A stretch of 64,000 bases of DNA from Selaginella moellendorffii (Eukaryota > Streptophyta > Lycopodiopsida > Selaginellales > Selaginellaceae). The first letter of the stretch is position 1; each line of letters opens with the position of its first letter. The translations under genes and the position numbers were made by a program. The notes beneath the pieces are model-generated. The model was not told the DNA's origin. It was given only the letters and a program-made list of their open reading frames with translations, and searched no databases. Positions 35,225-44,360 of the stretch are shown piece after piece. Location of the stretch: assembly GCF_000143415.4 (NCBI RefSeq), contig NW_003314294.1, positions 424,616 through 488,615 on the forward strand. The letters run 5' to 3'.

Positions 35225-37330
35225 TCGCGATCGCCGCCAAGAGGTTCTTCTCTCTTCTCTCTCTCTCTTTTGCTACTTGGAAAGAACAGTGTTCTTGGTG
35301 GATTGGATGGAGAATTGGCCTCTCTCTTGTTCCTCGTCGTGGAGGTGAGATTTTTCTTTCGTGGGATGGGATGATCGTCGTCAGCATTTCGATTGCATCG
35401 AATTTTTTTTTGGGGTTTGGTCGCGGTGATTTCTCCACCGCCAATGCTCATACGATTTCTGTCATATAGAGGAGAAACAAACATATATGGAGCTCTGGCA
35501 ATTCATTTATGTATCATGCGCAATGGTTCGTGTTCACGATCATCAAAAGAAGCTTTTTTTTTTTGTGTTGATTTCAAAGTTTTTCCTTCTGCTGTAGATT
35601 CATGGAGTGAGCGGCGGCAACGCTGGAACAAAACGTAAGTAAGCAGGAATCCTGGCCGACAAACTAAGAAAACTCACTGTTTTGTTTGCATTGGAGTTTG
35701 CGATGGCACGTTTCCACGACCCGAGTGTGTTTAGTTCGTGTCTCTTCCAGTCCTGCCCAACAAACACAAACAGCAAGCGTGCGTGATTAAATCGAAGAAG
35801 CAGCCACGCTTTGCTTTGACTGATCTGATCGATGAAACTAAGTAATAATAAACTCACCTAGGTAGTCACCGGCGGACAAGCTATACGTTTTTGCTATACT
35901 GATCCGGTGCTCGCGAGCGGGTCCTTGAGTCCGTATATAAAAGCCCGAGCCATTGATTCAACCATCTCTTTCTCACTGCGCGAAAGAAAAGCCCACCAGG
36001 AAAGAATCAATCATGCATACACATTAAGGCACTCACAGGCTGCTGCTGAATCTCCCTGGTGCTGCTGCTACTGCGGCTGCCAATCTCTCCACTTCGTGGC
36101 CGGCTACATAGCCTTCCAAGAAGAGGAGGCTGGGGTCAAGGCAAAGACCCGGTCCACTTACAGCCAAGGTCTCTCTCCATTCCTTCATTGATAGACTGCT
36201 TCTCTGGCCACCTTCCTGCGAGCACCTGCTAGAGCTGCTATCTGTGAGGAACCTGCCAAAATGTCACCAAAGGAATCAGATCAGGCAAGGCAAAGGAGTG
36301 TTTCCTCTCCTCACTCTTCCAGGCTAGAAAAGGAGGGAACAGAAAGAGCGAACAAGGATTTTTACCATTTCTCGCTGTCCCGCCTCGGTCCTTGCCTTGC
36401 GCTCCGCTGCTCCGCTGCCTGTAATTACAAACTGCGTCCATTTGTCAACAACGTAGTAATCATCACTCACCACCCTGCTGACGGTGGAAGAAAAAAAAAA
36501 TGCTTATTTTTCTCCTTCCTTTCCTTTCGATATGAAGCAGTCACACGTTCTCATGATGTTGAGAAGCGACACCCGGCTTTGTCCATATTCATGGCCTGCC
36601 TCCAGCTTTATCTGCTTCGCAAAAGTAAAGATCAGATCCAGAAAAGCCTGGATATTCGAATACAAACGAAGTATGAAAGTCTTACCTCTCTATCCGGCTC
36701 ATAGTCGTCCGTGGAATGATAGGCTGCTGATTCTGATGAGAGATTCATAACCTCGGAACAACACGTAACAGACGCCATTACTACACAGCGGTTTGCAAGT
36801 AAAGTCAGTGATTGCGTTCATCACACCATGCCATTAAGCATAAACCGCGACGCCAGATCGAGGGGCCCCGAGGCGTTCCGACGACATTTTTCTCACCAAT
36901 GAGTACTTCCCTGGAGGAGCAAGAGAACTCCAAGGTGGCATACGCAGTCCATTGAATACTCGCACACTCTTGAGAGCTAACGGACTCACGATCCAGCACA
37001 GGAGGATTGTGTGTACGTTCACATCACTCCCCACAAGCACTTTGCGGACAAGCTGCAGATGAAACACGGGAACGAGTCAGCAGTGGCAGCGAAAAAAAAG
37101 GACTCGCACCTCAAAACTTTGAACCACGTTTTCTCAAAGGTGTAGCACGTGTGCTGACGCTCCTCGTCCCCCCGGTTTAAGCACTAAATCAAATCTCGTC
37201 CGTTAGCTTTCTGGAGAAACGCACACGCACAGCCTCGGCTTACCTAGGCTGACATGCGTACTCGAGCGCCTCCCAACTCTCGTGTTCATCCCTACACGTA
37301 GCTCGAACCTATAGATCTCTATACCTCTTA
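35225..37330. other. Spacer with weak exon-like pieces; no gene assigned
   Basis: On the minus strand an ATG at 36,778 opens 31 codons (MASVTCCSEVMNLSSESAAY...) that end at a GT donor at 36,685, and other short GT/AG-bounded pieces lie near 37,090-37,165 (CYTFEKTWFKVL) and 36,405-36,480. I could not join them into one frame or recognise a family. Confidence 0.3.
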
Positions 37331-38810
37331 TCAGCCCGAACGATGAATGAAAGTCCCCGTATCATTCCAAGGGCGCTCGGAGTAAGACTTCCCAATGATA
37401 CTGCGCGCGGTGTTGACAGTACCGTCCTCGCACCTGTACTCTGGGAAGTACTCCGTGAAGGAACTGGTGCCGAGGTCATGCAGTCCATTGAACAGAAACT
37501 CGTGGATGTAATGCTGCATGAAACGAAGGTTATTTGGCCCAGCGAAACAATTCACAGTACCTCGCATCGATCCTCTCCTAGAAGCCTTCTCAAGACAGGC
37601 CGTCCAGGATCCTGTAAAACAGGTGTTGGTCGATACGAATCTCCGAAAAGCTCCATACCTTCGAAGCACGCCATGTCAAGTAACGGTGGTGAGCCACTTT
37701 GTTCCTACAAATCGCATCGATATCGGTCTCACTTGTGGCAGCACCTATAATCCTTGTCCACGCCTGCGAGTCGGATCCAGTTCAACACCCAAACCATTGG
37801 CAATTCTATGATGCTTTACCATGATATAATCTTGAAACGCCAGATAGATAGCTTCGTCAACTTCCTTGTTGCTTTCGGGCTTTGACCACAAAACGATCGG
37901 CGAAAAGAACTGCAACGATTCCCCAGTAAGTTTCTCACCCCATGGAAGCAGCTGCAGCCAGGTGCTACACGTTAAAGCATTGACAAAATCTTAGAAGCTT
38001 GTGAAATCACCTTGCTATGCTTTTTAACTAACGGCAGGAGCTCACTGTAGTACTTGTCCTTGTAAGCTTTGTCGGCTTCGACGTTATACAGCGGATTTAA
38101 ATCCCTATAGAAGCAGAGGGAAAAGCCTAGAATGAAAATGGAATGAAAACACAATCGCGAAACATAGAGAACCTAAAGAGGAAAAAGAAAGAACCTCCAA
38201 ACCACAAGAACTTACAAGACGAAAATGCTCCTAGACGACGAAGTGAAGAAATCCGCGCAGAAGATAGGCAGATCGAAGCAAGGCCTTGGAAAAATGGCCA
38301 TGTTAAACACCTGCAAAGAACCAAGTTGATCACAAGCTATGTCTTCCTTGTTCTTCTTACCTGCATTGCCTCTCCACCATCAATAACAGCCGAGCGAAGC
38401 ATCCGGATTTTTTTCGACTGGTAAGCATGGCTCTTGATGACAGTTCTTCGATCTTCCGCGAGAATTTCCCCTACATGATTCTGGAAAAAAAAGAAGAGAG
38501 AAATCCGAATGCTACTCCAAACTTTTCCACCATACCTTGACAATCTCATCCGGCTCCACGAGCTGCTCGAACCGAGAGACGCTATCCACCGCGAAATCCA
38601 CGAACTTGTCATACAAAGCGGCAGCTCTTAGAAGAACAAGCCGCTGCCGCTGCCGAAGGACCTGGAATGATCGATTTCTACTCATCGATTCTCCGAAGCA
38701 AATCCCATCTCTACCTTCAATCTCGCCGCGGCAAGGAAGATCCTTCGATCCGGAGGAAATGTAGCTCCCGGCTGGAAGAAGGCGGCAACGTCCGTCGCGC
38801 GATGCTCCAT
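37331..38810 (-). CDS. HY2: Ferredoxin-dependent bilin reductase, HY2 type (phytochromobilin synthase)
   Basis: Nine exons (38810-38715, 38661-38536, 38480-38361, 38310-38216, 38104-38011, 37951-37820, 37763-37659, 37611-37561, 37513-37331) sum to 333 residues, the right size. Diagnostic stretches run in order: YDKFVDFAVDSVSRFEQLVE, KIRMLRSAVIDGGEAMQVF, IFPRPCFDLPIFCADFFTS, FVLDLNPLYN, LLPWGEKLTGESLQFFSP, HHRYLTWRASKDPG, FLFNGLHDLGTSSFTEYFPE and the terminal SIIGKSYSERPW. The family reduces biliverdin IXalpha with ferredoxin; HY2 makes the phytochrome chromophore in plastids. Mosses also have the related PUBS, so the exact product needs a tree. The N-terminus (about 45 residues, Arg/Ala-rich) could be a transit peptide. 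Several introns are only about 48 bp. Confidence 0.9.
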
Positions 38811-38886
38811 AGCAACAAAACCCTAAACCTCTCGTTGTGGTAGAGCCCTAAAAAAGTAGAGTGGAAACGGAGGGGAGGAAGCGGCT
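38811..38886. promoter_or_regulatory. Shared divergent promoter, 76 bp between start codons
   Basis: The HY2-type gene (minus) and the small mitochondrial-type gene (plus) start 76 bp apart. Both leaders and both core promoters must fit in this span or overlap the opposite gene. AAACCCTAAA (38,819-38,828) and GCCCTAAA (38,843-38,850) are telo-box-like elements common near plant housekeeping promoters. No TATA box is seen. Confidence 0.6.
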
Positions 38887-39247
38887 ATGGCGACGGCAGC
38901 TCGTTCCATCGCTTCAAAGCTCACGCGCCCGGCATCCTCGCCTCACCAGATCGTCCCACGCCGGATGATGTCCGCGGGAGGTATGGGCAAAATCTTTGAG
39001 AACATCTAGAGCGAGCGATTTGTTCGCTTTTCCAGGGCACGACGATGTGCACAGAGTGAATTGGTACCAGGCGCCGCTCAGCCCCATGTCTTGGAAGGAG
39101 CACCAAGTAAGAAATCGTGATTTCCCCTTTCCATCGGTCGATCGAGCCATTTCTTTTCTTTCCTCTTCTTAGATTGTGATTGGAGTGATCTTTGGATGGG
39201 GAGTTGTGGGCTACAGTGGATACAAGTTTTTCACCAGGAAGAAGTAA
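38887..39247 (+). CDS. Small single-pass membrane protein, probably mitochondrial
   Basis: Three exons (38887-38980, 39036-39106, 39173-39247) give 79 residues. The first ~30 residues are Arg/Ser/Ala-rich with no acidic residue (MATAARSIASKLTRPA, PRRMMSAGG), as in mitochondrial presequences. A soluble linker VNWYQAPLSPMSWKEHQ follows, then a single hydrophobic helix (IVIGVIFGWGVVGYSGYKFF) and a basic end TRKK. Size and layout resemble small accessory subunits of respiratory complexes, but I do not recognise the family. Introns are 55 and 66 bp with GT/AG ends. Confidence 0.75.
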
Positions 39248-39571
39248 GCTTTGTGGAGGTGGAGTTTGGAGTTTCTTTTTTTCTTTGTTCCATCTCTTGG
39301 AGAATAACGAGTAGACATGAAACTCTGGAGAACGATTTCCACGAAGAACTCCCAAGAGCGTTTTCGTTTAGCCAGTGTTGCACTGCCATTCTCGGCTATC
39401 GATTTCTTTGAGCAGTGCTTTTTCCAGCTCGAGCTCATGAATGATCTCGTCATATATCTTGTCTTCTTTATCACCTGAGTGAGCATCACAAAGAGCTCAG
39501 CGGATAGAAATCATACCGACGATTACTCCCACAGATTTTATATACTTTTGGTTGATGAGAACTTGAGAGGA

Positions 39572-41569
39572 TCAATCACCTGCTGGAGTTTGGATCGTCA
39601 CAATAAACCCCTTTTGCCTTAGCTCGATCTCAGCAGCGTCTCGGTTGTAAGTCTCAACTTCGAAACTCAGCGGCTCGGGTGGCGCATCTCCCTGTATAAC
39701 CAAGAACGTTTAGCAAGCTTCCCAAAACGAAACGAAAAGTGTAAGAACCTGTTCGTATCGATCATAAGGAAGCACTGTTGGATCCAAACGCCATCCAGAA
39801 ACTCCTTGTTTGTACACATAGCACCTAGAAAGAGCATGACAAGCTACTTCTTTTTCTATTCCTCTATTGATTTTACCTTGTTATGCCAGCATCCGAGCAC
39901 AACTGGGCCACCCACATTGCTCGCTTCGACGTCCTGCCTAAGCACAAGAATGACAAATGATGAGGAAAAAGAGTTGTAAAGCTAAAGTGGAGACTCACTG
40001 TATAGAATCACCACGTCGTTCTCCTCAATCTTTGGAAAATGATGATTGTTCTCCCAATCGCTCGCACTCATAGCCAAGCCTTTAGGCCATTCTTCCACTG
40101 CAAGTTCCAGCTGTTTAGAAGATTACAGTGAGTACGAATTTGGTACCTGGAATGTGTAAAGAGCCAGGAATGTGGCCGTAGAGGGACCTCTCGTCATATC
40201 TGCGAACGTCTATCAACAGAGGCCGGATGCCTGGCTGTTGCTCTTTTGCGTTAAATCCCGCCTCCTGCAGTACGAATGCAACAGCATCCCTGGATCACCT
40301 ACACAGATGAGGTCTTGCATGACTCACCAAGCGGCAAGAAAGCATCCAAACCTTCCCAGAAAATTGATGTAGGAACTTCCGGCATCGGACATGTACGCCT
40401 GGATTCCTCCAGAAAGAACACAGCATCTATAAATGCCGACGAGTAAGTCGTGACACAAAGAATAACGTTTGTCTCTCACCCGTTAAAGCCAAGCTCAGCA
40501 GCAACAGTAGCAGCCCGTTGTGCTCGCTGTCCTCTCGTCGAAACAAAAACCAGAATAGCGGTTCTCGTCGGTTGCTTAGCTGCTGGAAACCGGCTATCCC
40601 ATACGCTTTCTACGAGTTGTAAGCAGGCTCTCACTTCACTTTCTGCATTGCTAGAACGTCAATTTCAGATGTAAAAGCCCGAAAAACAACACCGACAGAA
40701 GCCAACAGTGAAACAAGGGACAAGAAACATCACGAGCAATAAAGAAAAGGAACACAAACAAAGAAAGTAAGAACAAAACAACCAAACGTAAGAAACACAA
40801 AGAAAGAAAGAACAAGCAAGCAAAACAAACAGTGGAAAACAAACAAGAACAAAAGGTGGAAAGAAGTACCTGGAATGTTGATCACGTACTCGAGCGAGAA
40901 GGCGCTAGCACGAACAGCATCCGGATGCCTCACGTCGATGAGCAAGAAGGGCACGCTATCCAGCTCCGCGAGCTTCCTCACCGCCTTGGGACTTAGCATC
41001 GAGTAGAGCGGAGAATCCACAGGTCTGAACGGAAGGCTATTGATCCTCGCCTCGCTCACCCCTTGTCCATCTCTAAGCATCTGTCGCCGCCGAGCCAAGA
41101 CCCTGCGAAGCTGCCTCACGCTCCACGCAACCACGGCGATCTGGAGCAAGAACGTGATGGAGCCGCCCACGTAGTGGATCAAAAGCCGTCCCCGTTCCTC
41201 GCCATTCTCGCCATTCTCCCCATTCTCCCCATTCTGGGAAGGCGATGGAGCTAGAGCTGCTGGAACCCCAGCGATTCCAGATATTTCGGGGATTCTTGGC
41301 TCGATTGGCGCTGGCTCCGCCCCAAGATTGCCGAAATCCAGGCTGAGCGTGCTGTCCATAAGCTCTGAGGGCATCGTCGGTCGATCCCAGCGCTCGCCAT
41401 AGCTGCCGCTGCCTCCGCCATCACCGCCGCTGCCTAATCCTACTCCTGCTACCGAGAATGACAGACCTTGCCGTGGATTCGAGGATGGCGATGGCGGCTG
41501 TGACGATGGGAGCGCCGCCGCAAGCTTCTCCAGGTCGGCAACCATGTCCTCCATTGGCGACGAAGCCAT
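39572..41569 (-). CDS. Protein with two rhodanese-like domains, catalytic cysteines lost
   Basis: Eight exons (41569-40870, 40642-40480, 40426-40352, 40289-40147, 40097-39999, 39937-39877, 39824-39749, 39691-39572) sum to 478 residues. Residues 1-130 are low complexity with a NGENGENGENGE repeat. One likely membrane helix follows (YVGGSITFLLQIAVVAWSV), then a basic stretch. Rhodanese domain 1 has FLLIDVRHPDAVRASAF, VINIPG, ILVFVSTRGQRAQRAA and LSGGIQAY. Domain 2 has LLIDVRRYDERSLYGHIPGS, VVILYSRTSKRAMWVAQL and YKQGVSGW. In active sulfurtransferases the loop begins with Cys; here both loops begin with Ser (VSTRGQR, YSRTSKR), so sulfur transfer is not expected. The family includes plastid membrane rhodaneses used as docking or scaffold proteins, a plausible role here. 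A decayed copy of its 3' half lies at 42,350-42,575. Confidence 0.82.
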
Positions 41570-41671
41570 AGCTGGGACGAGCCCTAAAGTAATAAAAGAA
41601 GGGAAAAATGCCAAACCCAAAATGTTTGGATTAGACCAAATAGAATATGCTTCCAATTTAAAAGCTCTTAT

Positions 41672-41886
41672 ACCACCTCCAAGGAGTGTAAACCTTTCCC
41701 TGGACATAACAAACCATCTATTAAGTTTGAGTCTTGAGTAGCAATGTACTCTCGAAACTATCCTCCAGACAGTAGCAACTGGAGGGTTCTCAATCTCAGT
41801 GGCAAACTGATCCAAACGGTATTGAGCTCGAAATGCTAGCCCTGGGAATCTCTCATCGTAGGGTGTATACACTCCTTGGAGGTGGT
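41672..41886. mobile_element. Short element with 19-bp perfect terminal inverted repeats (MITE-like)
   Basis: ACCACCTCCAAGGAGTGTA at 41,672-41,690 is the exact reverse complement of 41,868-41,886, enclosing 215 bp in total. It has no transposase. A clear target duplication is not visible. It sits about 100 bp upstream of the rhodanese-like start codon, in the likely promoter or leader. Confidence 0.5.
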
Positions 41887-42349
41887 TCCCAGATTCTTGG
41901 ATCGCGTCCCATGGCCAAAGTAAACAACGCAGTGCCTTTGGGAATGTGATAGCCGCGGATCTTGCAAGATTCGTCAGAGCTGCGAGGGATGAGGAGTGGA
42001 CCTGGGGGGCAAATTCTCAGAGTTTCTGTACCTTCGGGGCATTGGTGAGGAGAGCTAGTATGATAAGTGTAGTTCGCGGTGGCTTGTAGTTGTGATCACA
42101 ACCCCAGAGTTTTAGAGAAATCCCAGAAGAACTCAACCTTGCCGAAGATCCACTTTTCTGCCAAACGCTTGTGCTCATGCTCACGGACGAAGACATCATC
42201 CAGATTCCAAGGTAAGCTTTCAAGCTTTCGAGGCCTGGGCTCACGAGTCAGAGCAATCAATAGCCTACCTTCCAGGCCTGTGAGTTAGCGGTCTTAGGCT
42301 CTTGACCAAGTTTAGAGCTCTCCGTCCTTTAGAAATGCCGGGGTTGGGG

Positions 42350-42575
42350 ACATCGCATTGGATCCTTGTTATGCCAGTATCCGAGCACAACTGGGCCACC
42401 CTCATTGCATGCCTTCAAACAAGAATGAAATGTGAATCTCAAAGAAGAAACTTAAAAGAGTTATACAAGCTGAAGTGGAGACTTACTGAATGGAATCACC
42501 TAATCGCTCGCACTCATAACCAAGACTTCCAAAGTTAGAGAAGTAGAAATTTGGTACCTATGGAAAAGCCTTAGA
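42350..42575 (-). pseudogene. Partial copy of the rhodanese-like gene
   Basis: Matches 39,880-40,155 of the neighbouring gene: CCTTGTTATGCCAGTATCCG, GAGCACAACTGGGCCACC, AAGTGGAGACTTACTG, AATCGCTCGCACTCATA and AATTTGGTACCT occur in the same order. The exon carrying DVVILYS is deleted and stops interrupt the rest, so it cannot code for the domain. Confidence 0.75.
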
Positions 42576-42648
42576 AATCATTACTGAGTGAAAGGCGTGA
42601 TCGATGCTCGTCTTAAATCCTCGATGCTGGTATGTTGACCAACGTTGA

Positions 42649-44360
42649 CTAAGTCTGGGGAGCTTTCCCCTGAATGGTCAGAACCGAGAAATCGCCAACG
42701 CAGTAGTGATGGATCGTCTTCCTTGGGTCTAGAGCCACGCCATTATAGCAAAGCTGCCACTTCTTCTCGTTTGATACAAGCTCATGTGCTACCTTTCTCT
42801 TGATCGCTCTCACGCTCGCGTTGCTTGGAAACATCGCTGTGTACGAGCTCCCTGTCGTGGGCGAGACCACCGTGATCCATAGCTGTGTCTCCGGCGATGA
42901 TCTAGATTGATTCCGAGCTCAGGAAACACTTAGAGAGTATTCTAGAGTTTTCCGTACCTTTTGGATCTCTTGTTCTTGCGAGAGAGCTGATGCTGATTTC
43001 GCTGATGCTCGCATTCTTCCTCGCTGGTGGAATCTTGATCGCTCGAGGAAGTGGGTATGTCGAAACAGTAGCTACATTTCCTCTTGATCTTCATGTCGAG
43101 AAGACGCATCTCTCTCCTGAAACTTTGGAGCAGATCGAGCTTGTCCAGTACGACGCTCTCAAGCTTTAACTCGAAGAGTTTAGCGCAGTCCACTTTGGCC
43201 AAGAGTTCCCGGAGCTTCTCCCTGTCGAAGTCCTCGATGCTGGTCATTATAAACCTGTTGATCTCCTGGCAGAGAATGTCGTGACCAGTCGATCGATCGG
43301 AGATGAAGCCGGCGACCTCCAAGAACTCGTCGAGATTCATCTGCCCTGGACACGACTCTTGCAAGTAGACTTCCATGAAGTGGACGGCGAGCCTTGTGTA
43401 TTCTGGCTGATGCCTCGCAAAGTTTCTAGCGAGAGATAGAGCCGAGATGGAATCAGGAAAACCAGTTCTTCGACTCTGATCGCACGGAAGGAGATTCCCA
43501 AAGAAGTCGATCTGCAAGGCCTTGATCAAGTTGCGGTCGATCTTCTTCAGTCGTGAACTAGAAGCAGCCAGGAAATCCAAAAGCGCAAGAGCTGGAAAGA
43601 TGGCAAGCAAGCCGTCGAGTGTGTCGTCCACATTGCCTCGATCAGGGAGTTTCTTCATGTGTTCTTTATGGAGATCTACTCTTTCTTGAAAATGCTTGAG
43701 CAGAAACTCGGAGAAAAGCCCGGCATTGCGGCAAATCTGGAGCCTTTGCACACATCCAACCTTGAAGATGAGCTTGTGTAGAGCAGTGACGAAGGACTTC
43801 GCGACCTCCCAGAGAACAAAGGCACCATACGGGAGGACTTTTTTCTCGAAAAAGCAGGACAGGAACAAGGAGAGAAGCTCGCTCGATAGATGAAACATCA
43901 CCTTCTCGAAAACCTTGTCGAGCGATTCCTCCAGCATCGAAAGAAATCTCAAAGCATCCGAGAAGAAGAGCGATACCTCGGCGTGGGTGGACAAATCTGT
44001 CAATGTAGGCAGGGCCTTGTCGAGGAGCTTGGCAATGGCGTCGCCATCTCTAGACTCGCGAATCCATAGCAGGTCACACCATCGATCTAGGAGTGGGATC
44101 TCCAAGAAGCTGGAGGCGGCACGAAGAACTGCAACGTTGGACCCGTCCACCCGATTGCCACGCTCTTGCAAGGCCTTGAGAAGTCTATCAAAGCCATCCG
44201 AGCCTCCTGGGAAGTTTGGAAGATCCACAAGCAGGCGACTGCCTCCTCCAGCATCCAGTGCACATTTGCAGATCTTTTGGAAGAATTCAGCTGCTTCCAA
44301 GTTGAACTTCTCATCGACAAATCGGTCGCCTGCCACGAAGATCACTACTTCCGGGGCCAT
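42649..44360 (-). CDS. BTB/NPH3-like protein with C-terminal ubiquitin-like domain
   Basis: Two exons (44360-42958 and 42901-42649) sum to 551 residues. Residues 5-100 fit a divergent NPH3-type BTB fold: VVIFVAGDRFVDEKFNLEAA, VDLPNFPGGSDGFDRLLKAL and SNVAVLRAASSFLEI correspond to the LPGGxxxFE and LRCAAEYLEM landmarks. Residues about 220-400 fit the NPH3 helical region (FARHQPEYTRLAVHFMEVYL, FLEVAGFISDR, LCQEINRFIM). A basic linker rich in S, E and K follows. Exon 2 encodes about 80 residues with a ubiquitin-like beta-grasp pattern (QLWITVVSPTTGSSYTAMF, VRAIKRKVAHEL, WQLCYNGVALDP, GDFSVLTIQGK). NPH3-type BTB proteins are CUL3 ubiquitin-ligase adaptors in plants; a ubiquitin-like end on one is unusual. 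There is no diglycine at the C-terminus, so it is not a processed ubiquitin. Confidence 0.75.

Noticed and set aside
34190-35484. Several long antisense frames across the AHL gene, up to 208 codons
   Set aside because: They are GC-rich shadows of the poly-Q, poly-H and poly-A codons of the AHL gene and have no domain.
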